NCBI GenBank assembly: GCA_017311315.1
Contig: CM029610.1
Location: 6,932,387-6,996,386 of the forward strand
Source of the DNA: Dendrocalamus latiflorus
Taxonomy: Eukaryota > Streptophyta > Magnoliopsida > Poales > Poaceae
Direction of reading: 5' to 3'
Length of the DNA stretch: 64,000 bases
Under the pieces are notes generated by a model. It saw only the letters and a list, made by a program, of their open reading frames with translations, did no database searches and had not been told where the DNA came from. Both the position numbers and the translations under genes were made by a program. Shown piece after piece: positions 36,401 to 49,000 of the stretch; position 1 is the stretch's first letter; each line of letters begins with the position of its first letter.

Positions 36401-38075
36401 GAATCCTGTTTACTATTTGACATTGCTGCCTTGATGTTAAAATCATTTTTGTTTTCTGTTCAAAGTTGTGAAAGTTATAATTCAAAATTGGGAAAATTAC
36501 AAAGTTCTGATGTGGCTTGTTTGTTTACGAATGTTCTATTTTTCATTGCAGGGATAGAATCCTTTTCGAAACTTGGCGATTCCATTTACTTTGAGGAGAA
36601 AGGAGATACACCAGCACTCAGCATCATTCAGTACATACCAAGCACTTTCAACTGGGAAACTGCTGGGCTTTCTGTTACTCAACAACTCAAACCCCTTAGC
36701 TCTTCAGACTTGTATCTTCAAGTTTCACTCTCCATTTCTGCAAAAGTAATCCTTCTCAAGTTTTTTTTACATGAAATTCAGATCAAAGCATCAGCAGTTT
36801 GCTTCCTTGTTTTCTATTTGTGCAGACAAATGGTCAGTCTGCCACATTGAATGTGAGAATGCCATCATGGACATCTGCCAATGGTGCAAAAGTAACTTTA
36901 AATGACAAAGATTTAGGACTAATAACTCCAGGTATAATCATTTGAATGCATGAATCACCAATTTACCGTTTCAATTATCATTGATCATTTGGTAGGCAAG
37001 TATTTTACTTGATCTTATTGTGTGGGCAGGGTCTTTCCTCTCAATCTCCAAACAGTGGAACTCAGACGATCACTTATCACTACAGTTCCCCATCACCCTA
37101 AGGACTGAAGCAATAAAAGGTCAAAAATTTTAGGAAATTTCAACTGTTATGAAATATATGCATCGACATATTTAAGCTTGAAGTAGTGCATAGCTAATTT
37201 ATTTAGTTCACACACAATAATTCGTCATGTCAACCAATGGTTATAATAAAAATAAATAATCTAACAATACTCTGTTAGGTACTGCGATTTATTTTAGTTT
37301 TTAATCTTCATTTAAATATTAATTGCTAACTATACCTTCAGATGATCGGCCGGAGTATGCATCTCTTCAAGCAGTTCTATTCGGGCCATTTGTTCTTGCT
37401 GGCCTGTCCACTGGTGATTGGGATGCGAAAGCCGGCAATATCAGTGCAATTTCAGACTGGATCACTGCAGTACCTTCGTCGTACAACTCACAACTGGTGA
37501 CCTTCACACAAGAATCCAGTGGAAAGACATTTGTTCTGTCAAGCTCAAATGGCTCTCTGACAATGCAAGAACGACCTGAAGTCGATGGCACTGACACCGC
37601 CATCCATACAACATTCAGAGTTCACTCTCAGGACTCAACAAGGCTGCATGACACCTACATTCAGAGTACAATGAACTCTGTGCAGATCGAACCATTCGAC
37701 CTGCCAGGAACGGTGATCACCAATAACCTTACCCTATCTGCACAAAAGAGCTCAGATTCCTTCTTCAACATAGTACCTGGGCTCGATGGAAAGCCGAACT
37801 CAGTTTCCCTCGAGCTTGGGACCAAACCAGGATGCTTCCTGGTGGCTGGCGCAGATTACTCTGCCGGGACAAATATTCAGGTCAGCTGCAAGAGTTCTCT
37901 TCAGAGTATCAGTGGGATATTTGAGCAGGCAGCGAGCTTTGTGAAGACTGCTCCATTAAGGCAGTACCATCCAATCAGCTTCATCGCGAAGGGGGTGAGG
38001 AGAAACTTCCTCCTGGAACCATTGTACAGCTTGAGGGACGAATTCTACACAGTTTACTTCAACCTTGGGGCCTAG
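33426..38075 (+). CDS. GH127 beta-L-arabinofuranosidase-like protein (DUF1680)
   Basis: Twelve exons: 33426-34020, 34115-34317, 34409-34606, 34737-34808, 35243-35338, 35852-35931, 36020-36095, 36172-36382, 36552-36745, 36826-36931, 37030-37119, 37342-38075. All phases agree, giving 884 residues, the usual size for the plant family. A signal peptide occupies about residues 1-26 (VAAVGLVVVFLASAARGAAA), so the protein is secreted, probably to the wall or vacuole. The alpha/alpha-barrel core carries GHYMSATAKMW, LNEETGGMNDVLY and HIPVVIGAQMRYE. Glu431 and Cys433 (NEESC) with Cys506 and Cys507 (FWCCYGTG) match the zinc-cysteine site of bacterial GH127, where the cysteine is the nucleophile. A C-terminal AbfB-like sugar-binding domain (LGTKPGCFLVAGADY) is visible. 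By analogy it would release L-arabinofuranose from glycoproteins or wall polymers. The plant substrate is inferred. Confidence 0.93.
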
Positions 38076-39819
38076 GCCTGCAAAATTACTCTATAGTAGA
38101 AATATCCTGAATAATGTGTGCCTTCTTTCTTCTCGTATACTGTAGTTTAGAACAGGCAACCAAAGAGGAAATGAGTTGTTTCTTCTGAAATTATAGGACC
38201 ATTTTACTGAGTGCAATATTGGGCATTTCTTCAGTGAGTCAGTTACTTCTGATGGTGTGAATTTTATTGCTTGCAGGTGAAAGAACCATGAGTTGTTCAA
38301 GACATGGTTTCTTCTTTTTCGCCTTCTGTATGTTGGTAACTGAAGGACATCCTGCAGCATATATGCTGCGCTAGGTGCTGCTGTTTATCCTGGTCGTTCT
38401 CTGATTTCTGTTTCAAACGAAAAAAAGTCATTAGGGTGCCTAATTTGTTAGATGATTCCTGCCTGAGCACTGCAACCGTTTTTCATCAGGCTGTTGCATA
38501 CTCCACATTATAATGGTATAGTATAATAAACAAATGATGAGAGAAGGTAACAACAGCTAGTTTCATAAAAATACATCTCCAGCTACTGGGAGGACGACAA
38601 AGTCGAGATCCTATCCACTCTCATGAGCAATGCTGAAGAATCTCAACTGGTCAGAGCTCCCCATCAGTGCCTGCATTGTTAAATGCATCTCTGCCCAACA
38701 CCCGGCAAAAGAGTTGTCAGTGTACACATCATGTGTAAAGAGACCCTACCACAAATTAAGGGGGGAAAAGCTCATCATCTGCAAAAGAATACTTTGGCAC
38801 AAGTTGGCTTCTTTGCAGTCGACAATCATGCCAAACAACTCAATACTTATTTCAATCCATATAGGAGCAATGTGTTCCAATTGTATAAAGATATTAGGTG
38901 ACAGAATTTGCGCAATGTTCCCTTACATCAAAATTGCGGTTGCCTTGTACCAGGAAATTAAAGAAGCAAAAATGAATCTTCACGACAGTACCAAATCATC
39001 ATATCGCATTGTATTGTAATGCAGAATCGCAGCGATCTCCAATAAACTAGTTGTACCCTGATCCAAATCACAGCCTTCGAAGACAGAATTTTAACAGCTG
39101 GTGATCATGGACAAGATTCCAAATTCACTGCATCCTGGATTACTTAAGCTGTTAAGCAGATGCCAATAATACATGTCTACCTTCAGGGGTACTTGTTTCA
39201 GTTCTAATCCACGCTAACATTAAAATACGACCAAAAGGGGATCGAACAATGACCTGAGACCACCATGACACCATTTCCTCTGTGTTTCAATGTTCAATCT
39301 AATAGTGCCAACCAAACACAAATTGTCAAGACTGAGTGCTAACCAAACACAATTTGACACACTTCTCTGAATGAGAAGTAACACCACTATACAGCCACAA
39401 ACATGATAGAACGTACATGAACTGAATGTGTATCGGATAGAGGTGCATATGGAATATCGTAGAAATTGAATAGGAAAATGGACTTGAGAGCAATACGATG
39501 GACCATTGCTGATTACTATTACTGATTGGAAAGTAACACGCATGGGACAATAGTACATTACAGAGCTAGCTAAATGAGATGCCACAATACCGACCGAAAA
39601 ACCACCATGAATAAACCTTACACAACATTCCCAACACACAAACCATTCGTACTCGACTGAGGGGTTGAATTCTTGCAGCTGCCAAGATGCTGTGCGCATC
39701 ACAATGTTGAATAACTTAAGAAGTGCAGCAGCCAACAGGAAAGAGAAGTGCAAGAGTAGAGCAGCAAAGACGGATCATGAAATCTTGCAGGTTGCAATCC
39801 ATTTCTCCCCACAACCCCC
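38076..39819. other. Convergent 3' regions of the glycosidase and SAP8 genes
   Basis: Open frames at 38630-39019 (+) and 39220-39753 (-) have no recognisable domain and no splice-consistent extension. The stretch most likely holds the two 3'UTRs and spacer. Confidence 0.45.
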
Positions 39820-40335
39820 TTAGATCTTGTCGAGCTTCTCTGCCTTCACCACTGGATTGGCCTTGGCGATAGCATCCCGAGCTGCACTCCGGTAGTCAAA
39901 CTGGCAGTCATGCTTGTCGGAATAGCGGTGCACTGCACAGTACATGTTACTGCATCGGCACTTGAATCCTGTCAGTCCAACCCTCTTCCTACAGGTAGCA
40001 CACCGATTCGGGCCCTCATTCTCCTTGGGGTTTACGGCAACACCCTCGCTGGTGCCAGCAACATCAGTAGGCTGCACAACAAGCATCTTCGCCTCGACTT
40101 GAGCAATTGCCACCTCTGTGCTTGCAGCGCCAACAGGCCCTTTCCCACCGTCGCCACCATTGACAATGCTATCAATGGAGGAGGCAGCCAGCTTGGCCTG
40201 CTCCTGCTTCATGATCATCTCCTTGTGGCACTTGGAGCACATGTTCATCGTGGCCGCGCTGCCAAAGAAACCACAATTATTGATGCACAGGATTGGGCCC
40301 TCTCGCTGCTGGCAGCCCGTCTCCTTGTGTTCCAT
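39820..40335 (-). CDS. SAP8: A20/AN1 zinc-finger stress-associated protein 8
   Basis: A single coding exon of 171 residues starting at 40335 (MEHKETGCQQ). The A20 finger uses C17, C21, C33 and C36. The C-terminal AN1 finger uses C112, C115, C126, C128, C133, H136, H142 and C144 (CRKRVGLTGFKCRC, then HRYSDKHDC). The linker is Ala/Gly/Val-rich. Plant SAPs bind ubiquitin through A20 and respond to cold, salt, drought and submergence. They act in cytosol and nucleus and are mostly intronless in the coding part, as here. The leader is interrupted by an intron whose acceptor (GATGTGCAG) lies 14 bases before the ATG. An in-frame upstream extension to 40362 has no earlier ATG of merit. The rice SAP8 name comes from memory of the N-terminal sequence. 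Its leader and intron are partly duplicated at 51045-51671. Confidence 0.95.
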   Translation of the reverse strand: MEHKETGCQQREGPILCINNCGFFGSAATMNMCSKCHKEMIMKQEQAKLAASSIDSIVNGGDGGKGPVGAASTEVAIAQVEAKMLVVQPTDVAGTSEGVAVNPKENEGPNRCATCRKRVGLTGFKCRCSNMYCAVHRYSDKHDCQFDYRSAARDAIAKANPVVKAEKLDKI

Positions 40336-41235
40336 CTCGACTGTAATCTGCACATCAAACAAACAATGTAAAGGTCGCTAGGTCAGTACCCAAAGAAAAC
40401 GAAACAGTTGTAATCTTCAGAGAATAAGCACCGAATGAAATCGATCCATTGGATAATTTATCTGGCACCAGGTAGTTACAGTTCCATGTTAAAATGATCC
40501 TATAAACTGTTAACTTTCAGAAATCATCACTCGTTGCAGGGAGCTCACACTTTATGAAACAAGATCCTAATTTCTAGGAAGCGCAACACAATCACTATCT
40601 CAAAAGCGACTTCGTGAGTGTTGCTACCAATCTGACCCACGCAGTACCATTCGTTTGGCCGACAGTCCAGATGGAGAGCGGGGCATCACATTCAAATCTA
40701 CAAAACTGCAAATTTATCCCAATAGATTGTAAATCGAACGCAATACGCACCAAATCTGCTGCATGATTTAACTAATCCCAACTACAACTAAACACGCGCA
40801 TTTCACCGAAAGAGCAAAACGTAAACCTAATCATTTCACCTAGAAAGAAAAGACCTCAATACCGAAAAAAGCAGATATGCTTCTAACCGAACCGCACAAA
40901 CCACCAAATCGAACCACGTACATCGCTCCCTATTCCCCTTCCGTCGATCCCTGCACGCAGCGAAACAACCCCCCCCCCCCCCCCCTCCCCACCAAAAAAA
41001 ACACCGAATCGAACCCCGAAACCCACAGATCAAACAAGCCAAGGAGAGGGAGCGAGAAAACCCTAACCCTGTGCGCGGAGGCGGCGGCGGAGGAGGCGTG
41101 CGGCGATTGGAATCGCGAGGTGAGGTGCTCGGCTCGGTTGGGGGCTTCGAAATCGGGGCGTCGAAGGGGAAGGTGGGGAAGACAGATAAAAGAGGCGACG
41201 CCGACGGGAAATTACCGAATTGCCCCTCCATGTTA
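40336..41235 (-). promoter_or_regulatory. SAP8 5'UTR intron, leader exon and proximal promoter
   Basis: On the minus strand a leader exon of roughly 41230-41067 ends near ACAGGGTTAGGG, a usable donor. An intron of about 700 bases follows to the acceptor at 40350-40349. Just inside the intron lies a telo-box-like TTAGGGTTTT. A run of 17 C (40969-40985; G on the gene strand) sits in the same intron. First introns in plant SAP leaders often raise expression; that role is inferred here. Blocks 40329-40772 and 41075-41235 recur upstream of BIN4. Confidence 0.6.
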
Positions 41236-41619
41236 GGGGGTAATTACGCGCGGTGCGTGGGATTCTCTGTGCTTGGCGGGGTATACGCCGTCCGATCGGG
41301 GTGTAGGTCGCGGATGACGGATGGGATCGCGTGGGTGTGGTTTTACATCGAGGTCCCTGGCAGATTGTGGATTTTCAAAGGAGAGGCTCTTCTTTCTTGC
41401 CGGGGAAGGAGGAGCGTGTCCTTTTCTCTCGTGAGTTCATGGCGACATTTGTATACACACATATATATAGAGAATATATATTATAGAATCAAAATCACTT
41501 TTGACACTATTTCGTACTGTATTGACAAAAATAGCAGTACGTCAGTCGATTCGGAGATTGCGTATCGGGTCAGAGGAGGTATAGAGACCGTTCTGTCTGC
41601 TCAGTGGCCGGCGGTGGTC
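41236..41619. other. Spacer between the SAP8 promoter and the mobile-domain pseudogene
   Basis: No gene recognised. A short AT repeat (ACACATATATATAGAGAATATATATT) occurs near 41458-41485. Confidence 0.35.
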
Positions 41620-44147
41620 TAGTAGGCTGGGGTACAGTACGCTGGGTCCGGTAAAGGTCGAAGTCGTCCAACTGAGACGTGCCGAACTGCGAGCCACCTG
41701 TAATAATATCGTGTACGAGAGACTCTAGAAATCCCCTTTATGGTGCGAACGAGCTCTCGCCCTGACCGTACGACGTGGCAGCGAAGCCGGAGGAACTCTG
41801 CCCACCGAAGTGTCCAAACCCTAGGTATGCCGAGAACCCTAAGCCTTGCTCTGCGTACGCTGCAAACCTAACGCCGTGTACTACTCTCTAGAAGCATTTG
41901 GGAAGCTCGTGTCGTCATCAGTGGACTCATCGTCACCCCCATGTTGAATTGGAGGCTGCAAGACAAAACAATATTATTCACAACAAATATTCCGGATGTA
42001 CAATGTGAATCTCATACCTCCCGAATGTACAACAAAAATGAACGACGGGGGAGCGGTAATATGTGCAGGTGATGCGGACGGCAAAAGGGATACATCTCGA
42101 CAACGGACCTGCAGCGGGAGAACGCCATGATGTTAGTGGAACACAAGGCGTAATATGAAAAAACATGTAGGTTCATACGTAAGTTACCTCCTCGTCGGTA
42201 CAGCGCACGGATGATCGGCGGCTAGTACTACGACGCCATGCAGACTCGGTACATTGTGATGGCCAGCCGAACTTGCTAAGTCACGATGACCTAGCGGGTG
42301 AGCATGGTGCCCCCGCTGGGTGGCTCATGTGCGCACTGTGATACGAGGAATGGCCATAGGTAAGATTGTGCACTATTTTTTTGGCCGGCTTTAGAATGAA
42401 CTTCATAGTCTTCTGCTGGGCCGGTGGCGTCTCCAGACTACTGATCACGGCCTCCGACTCGCTTGCGATGCGTTGTGTCTACTCCAACTGAAGTGACATA
42501 TGAAACAAGTTCAGTAACAAGCAGTACGAATATATTAAATGGAACAATAAGATATTTGAACTGTCTTATGATATCATGTCGCCGCGAAGTGCTGTGGGGA
42601 TCGATGGAGCGGTCCAGACGTTCCTCGCGCATGATGTGCTTGGTGCGATCTGGTGGAGGAATGGTCAGTCTGCTATGTGACCACGGTACGTACCACGCCA
42701 CGTACTCGTCATACGTCTGGACGTCGTACGGACGCTGCTCCATGATGACATCGACGTGCGCACTTTCCGCCCATGACGTTATTCATTGCTGCTGCATTGG
42801 CCGCCAGTCCGTACTATGCTGACCAGCCCTCAATTGCATGCATTTCTAGAATCATCGACATTACATAGCAAGACATGAAAGTATACACAATAGTCGGATG
42901 GAGTTTGACTCATCGGTGCACGGCATGCGGTAGGAACCTGCCATTCAGAGGGGGCACGACCTGGTGCAAACCCAATTGTCGCATCACGCGCTGTGGCGCG
43001 TAAGCCTCCACCATGTACGAGAACACCAGATAGTGTGTCGTCATCCATAGCTCCCCGTCCTCCAGGCAATGCAAAGGACAACCCGTGCAGCGATACACGA
43101 TGCACGAAATCTACCGTCCAATGACTCCGTATGACGTCGCTGTCGTGCAACGACTCAAACTCGTTGTACCACAGCAAGTACCACCTCGATGGTTTGCCCT
43201 TCGCCCACCGCAGACAGGCAGCAGTCCACCGCATGCCCATAGTGGACCCGTCTATCAGGTCGTCGACGAACTCGCCGAATGGGTGCACTGGCATCACGAT
43301 CATCGAACGTCCGACAGGGAAGTGCTCCCAACTCCACAACTACAAGAGCACGTAGCAGGTGGCCAAATTGGGGGTACCAACGGTGGTGCGCTGGCAAGCG
43401 TCACATAACCCCCGATATGTGGCGCACAGAACTGCTGATCCCCAGTTGTACCAAGACATTGCCTCGAACTCTATGTCCACCAAAGACTCTGCGAGGCCAA
43501 TGAATTCGACGTTACAAATATTGCCGTGTGTGGTTGGAAACATGCTCCAACCAAAGAGCTGGATAAGGAACGCGACGAGGTGCGTCCTGATGACCTCCGG
43601 CGTTGCAACCTGCGGGCACATACTAAAATTGTTAAGCCACATGCGGGGGATGCCACGTGTACTCTCCGGGATAGGCCGGTCGAACCGGTCCGCTAGCCTC
43701 TCCTTCCAGTCGGCTGGTGCAGGGGCTGGAACAAGTGCGTTGCCTCCGAGAGGGAGACTCATCAAGAACACGACGTCCTTTAGAGTGACCGTCATCTCAC
43801 CCCAACGAAAGTGGAATATGTGCGTCTCGTGCCTCCACCTGTCCACCGGTGCCGCGAGCAGGCTACCGTCGATGGTGAACTCATGCCTGGTGGAGACCAG
43901 TCTCGCAAAGGGCAACAAGCCCGTGGCCCGCAGGGTTGGGACATAGCGCTCGTCCAGCACCCACGGATCCCTCCCCCCCCCATCGCAGCCTAAATGGCGA
44001 AGGGCCAGCTGCATCACCCGTTATCCATGCGTAGCAACGGTGTTTCTCATCGTACGAGTGTTTCAGAAGCTCCGGTAGAACCATACCTACCAGACATATG
44101 ACAGACGAAATATTAGTGTGAACATTAATAATTACTTCATAATACAA
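41620..44147 (-). pseudogene. Plant mobile domain (MAIN-like) gene, transposon-derived and broken
   Basis: Reading the minus strand, LLKHSYDEKHRCYAW (about 44090-44030) is followed by WVLDERYVPTLRATGLLPF, EMTVTLKDVVFLMSLPLGG, RTHLVAFLIQLFGWSMFP and LWSWEHFPVGR, the standard order of the plant mobile domain found in MULE and gypsy-type elements and in MAIN/MAIL1. The frame is broken in at least three places: a 9-G run at 43981-43973 separates the first block from the next; a TAG at 43342-43340 stands where the family normally has a glutamine before LWSWEHFP; and near 43100 the frame shifts before ELWMTTHYLVF and QRVMRQLGLHQ. A tail rich in Ser, Gln and Asp (GSQFGTSQLDDFDLYRTQ) lies at about 41690-41620. 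Its role, if any, is lost. Confidence 0.85.
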
Positions 44148-44149
44148 TT

Positions 44150-46092
44150 TACATTAATTATGGCTAACTAAATAATATTAAATTTGATTACAGCAATAAC
44201 GTCGAAAGCATGCTATAAAAAATTACCTGTCTTTCAATGAAACTAATCAACGATGTCGTGTCCTCAATGACTTATGCACCGTCTTCTCCAAATATTTAGG
44301 TACGCACTATTAGTTTTGATAGTACCTTGCAACAAATGGGACAGACAGAATATTGCTGCAAATATTTATAATGACAGCAATATACTACAAGTCAGTGATT
44401 ACATGCGTGCGTGAATACTTCACAACTTACCAATAATTTGATTACTCATTCAAAAAAAGACGAGCCATTCATTACCGTCGTCCTTAGCATTAACTCATTA
44501 TTTACCCCGAACTAATAAATTATGGCTACCGTATGTACTTGGATTAGACTAACAAAATAGGTCTTTAAATTGATATTAATTGGAAAAAAAAGAATTTTTA
44601 AGATCGCCTATTCACCCCCCTCTAGTTGACCTCCTCGATCTTACAAGTGGCATCTGTGCTTGGCCTCTCATCTATTAGGCTTCACCACCTAGAGAGTATT
44701 AAGTTCATGTATATTCGACCATAGTCCAAAAACTCCTTTCCAATCTACATGTTAGCAGCATTCCCTATTAGAATATACATAAAGATCATATCGGACGAAA
44801 CTATATAGCGCTCATGTATCAATCCTTTTACCTCACGATACCAGATCAAACTCAAAATAAGAAACATGTCATCCTATGATAATTCGATCATTCACTTAAA
44901 CCTATAGTTGATTATTTAGTTATAGTTGACTTAACCACATTCGGTATGACTATGCACTTTTTTAATCCAACCACATCGAGGGATCCAGAAATACCTCTTC
45001 CGTTATATAAGAGGAACAAATTTTATTTTAATCGTTCACATTTCTCCGCATGTTCATAGTAAATCCGAAAAGTACGTCTATGACCACCCAAATACAAAAT
45101 ATTGTTTGGCAACCCCTTATTAAACTATTTATATATAGAAAATTATGACAATATCAGATCTAATGATTTTACATACACTATGTATGAAATCAACTGATGA
45201 TATTTAATAATATAATAATCCCTACAGTATCTCATGGTAGGTCAATTCAACACTATATTCTCCAATATGTAGCCACATTATTGGTTTGACATCCTCATAT
45301 ATATAATCCATGAAACTTAATCATCAATCAATACATGTGCTGATATATAAAATTATAATTATCTCACATAATGATATAAAATCATTAATAATTTAGAATA
45401 ACATCAAAATATGAATAAAAAGTTTTACGAAAGTCATACTTGTTCATCAATACAAAAGACATCTATTCAAGACACAAAATAATATATTATTCAAAAGATC
45501 ACTAACAATTTTGCCTTTTATATGGACACCGGAAATACTGTGTCCTGAATTTGTATCCTAAAATGTATGATGCAAATTCACCAATAATAACATTCTTTAT
45601 TTTCCTTTACCAAATCTCACACCATTATAAAGCTACACACACAGGTTACAATTTGATGACATTGGAGTCAGAATGTGTGACACTAGTAAGGACTGGAGTT
45701 GTAATCAGAATACGGCAATCAAATGGAGAATCAAAACATTGTACTGCCAGGAAACTTCTCTTTGCATAAATAGAATAAGCTCATCTCCTTAAAAATGAAT
45801 GGTAAGTGCTTGACTTCTTGACATTTTCGAATTGGCTAGCTACCAGTGTATAGACTACACAACATGGAAATGACGATGCCAAACCAATAAACTAGAGAAG
45901 AATTTTACATAGTATCAGTTTTGCAATTTTGCATATTCCCTTCTCTCCCTAAAAGTACATGATGGTACACTGATGAGCCCAGATCATATCATCATACAAC
46001 ATATGGGCTCAGTAATAGCTATCTTGGAAGCTAACCAAGATCAGTTTATGATATTGTTTCGTTGGCAAGTATCCCAGAATCTCTACAAGTCA
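44150..46092. other. AT-rich intergenic region with a possible LTR scar
   Basis: Mostly AT-rich with no coding feature. At 44608-44670 the phrase CCTATTCACCCCCCTCTAGT, followed by GTGGCATCTGTGCTTGG, resembles the end of a copia-type LTR and a mutated TGGTATCAGAGC primer-binding site. The last few hundred bases are probably the BIN4 3'UTR and flank. Confidence 0.4.
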
Positions 46093-49000
46093 TTATTTCT
46101 TCGCCTTCCTCGTTTTCTTTGTAGATTGGGTTTTCCTTGCCCCCTTTTTAGCAGCCTTTCCTGCAACCTTTGCCTTCTTCTGTCCCTTCCCCTGAATGTC
46201 ACAAAAATTAGTCTACTTTGGCATCAGGAGCTCTATGATATTGCGCTGTGCATAACAAAATTTGTTTGGTAAGGTCTAACATGCTAGCATAGCTGGCAAC
46301 ACACTAGCCAGCAAGGCTTCAGAGATACAGCTAGAAAAAACTTGAGGCCCATGTTTTCCCAAATTTATATGGTAAACTAGTGGGTTACACATTTATACAG
46401 CATCTTAGGTTACTGTTCTGTGATCTAACTACTTGATAGAGCATGGAAACAGCAAGGAAGACCATTGCTGATGGTGAATGCAGTTCCCTAGTAACCCTCG
46501 TAAAGCAATAGTGCAAAGGGCATAACAGCAGGATATGCACATGTGTGCTAAAAACAGTAAGTCATTACTTTAAGTGCCCCTCACAAAATTGCAGTCTGCG
46601 AGTCAAATTTTCCAATCACCGCAACACTTTCAATGGCCAAGTACTTCGGTACATAAGTAAATCCCAGAGTAGCTATCCACAGATGGATTATAAGAAGTTA
46701 CTATATGGTAATATGTTGTGCTTCTAACAGATCAACGGTAAAAGAGTGCAAGAATCATAAATTCATGCTTTGCATGAAAGTATGCCATAATCAGTTCATC
46801 ACTAGGGACATGACAAAATGGGAATACAATGGATAATTCAAAAGAAACTGAAAAGCAGCAGATCAACAAAAGGAGAGGCAAGAAACCACACCACTGGCTT
46901 CTCAGCTTTTCTTTTGGTTTTTGCCTTAGGTTGATCATCGTCATTGTTCTGATCATTTTGATAAGCATGTGATTCAGGAAGTTTGTCACCCTCCTCATCT
47001 GAATCAAATGTGAATCCATCAAGAGTACCTAAAGAGATAATATACCAATATTAGAAAATAGCTATTGTAGCAGGCTATCATCATATGAATAATAGGCCCA
47101 TAACTTCATACGAATAGACTATTCCTCACACTAAAACTACACACAAATGCAGATGCACTGAGAAATAGCTCAATCAACAAAAGATATAAGCATGCTTGTT
47201 TTTATTGGCTTGCAGTTTGCACGTCAGCTTTATAGATCAGAAACACTCTGATCTACTGGATGAAGACTTCTCCCAAATAGTTAAAACAATGAATTCAATG
47301 CCAGCGGACTGTTAATTACAACTGAAGATAAATAGCCAAGCTACAATTATGCTAACCTTCCATCATTGTCTCCACTTCAAATAAATTGGACTGGGGATCC
47401 AGTTGAATGAAGTCATTCATTATAGCCTCTATCTGCACAGGAAAAATAAGACGTGAATTAAGTTAAACAGTTGTATCCCCTAGAAAAATGCCTTGATAAA
47501 TGGAATACAATCAATACATAATCAAACTTAGTAGTGGAAATGGCACATTACTACATTAGGTGCCAGAAATTATGTCTTGTTTAAACTGAAATGACAGAAA
47601 AGTCAAATGTGCATATCGAATTTATATGACAAACCTTTGCTTCTGTTTGTCCCACACTGACCTGAAAGAAACAGGCAGTGCACTGAGGATTAAAGACTGC
47701 TACTACCAAAAAAGAACAAATATACAATTGTACTCGATTGATGTCACTTACAACGCAAAATGTCCTGGATGGGACTATAGTTGATTTGTATATGGTTCCT
47801 GTATGAATATGGAAAGAAGAAAGAAGATTCTGAATTGTTTGGAATATTGCATGCATGAAAGATAAGAGACATGGTTTTCAAATGCCTTAGCAGTTAGTAC
47901 AGATATATGCCTTAGTTGTTAGTACAGATATCTTGCCTGGGATATGCTAACATGAATTATAATTCAGAATCCAATGAAGAACGTACACAATATAATGAAA
48001 GTAACTTGGTGGTACCTTTCAGGTCCAATAACAAATCCTGATTACCAGTAGGACCATTTGAAATTACTATCCTGCCAACAGCTCCAATATCTCCGCTCAA
48101 GTCTATCGAGTCACCGTCACACTCAATCAATGCCTAGAAAACAGAGATAAAAAGATTGATGATTATAAACTTGGGGGAAATATTAATAACAACTTGAAAG
48201 TACAGTCTGGTTCCAGGTATATGTTACTAGATGATACCAGGTAATAGAATCCCTTGAAAGAAATCCTTTATTTTCCAGAAATCCAGATGTTGATACATCC
48301 ATTTTAGCGCACATGACACATTTTGCATATTTTAACCATGAATTTATGGCTATTTTTTATAACATATACTTATGTAAACTACTAAACTCATGTTTCGCTC
48401 CTATGAGGAAATAAGTACACAGTAGCATACAAAAACATGCATGTGTGGTCAAGTTTCATGACTCTGCTTCTATTGATTGTATTATATTCCTTTTCATCAA
48501 TGCTAAGCAGACATTTTTTTACGAAGAAATACAAGAAAGGGGGAGAACAACAGGGACGTCCACAGCATTCCAGACTTCCGGTTGCAGGCATCAAACTTTT
48601 TATGAGAGGAGGGATCTTTGTAATTAAGCAGCACTAATGACTGCTAGAGTTGATCATACCTTTGAACGTTGAACTTTATCAGGAATTATCAATGGCAACC
48701 TTGGGGAGACCTGTAATTCAGAACATAGACTCCATAAAAAGCAGAGTTATATAACTAGTTACAGAAATAACAACATACACCAAAGCATACCACAAAAATA
48801 TGGTAATCTAGGAGAAAATGAACCAACAAGAGCTTGATAAGTAGTAATTACTACTTAACATCCATTTTCATAATTTCAATAACTTCTTAAGTGGATCTAC
48901 CCAAACTTTCACCAGTTCAACATAGTGCAGTGAGGAAATGACAAATTTGTTGGGATAATCGCAGTAAGATGTGGACTCGTTTGTTTCTTTGTTCTTTTTG

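Noticed and set aside
38630..39753. Frames of 129 and 177 codons between the GH127 and SAP8 genes
   Set aside because: No motif, no splice-consistent partner exons, AT-rich 3'UTR-like composition.
42463..43946. Plus-strand frames opposite the mobile-domain pseudogene
   Set aside because: The recognised domain order is on the minus strand; the plus frames have no motifs.
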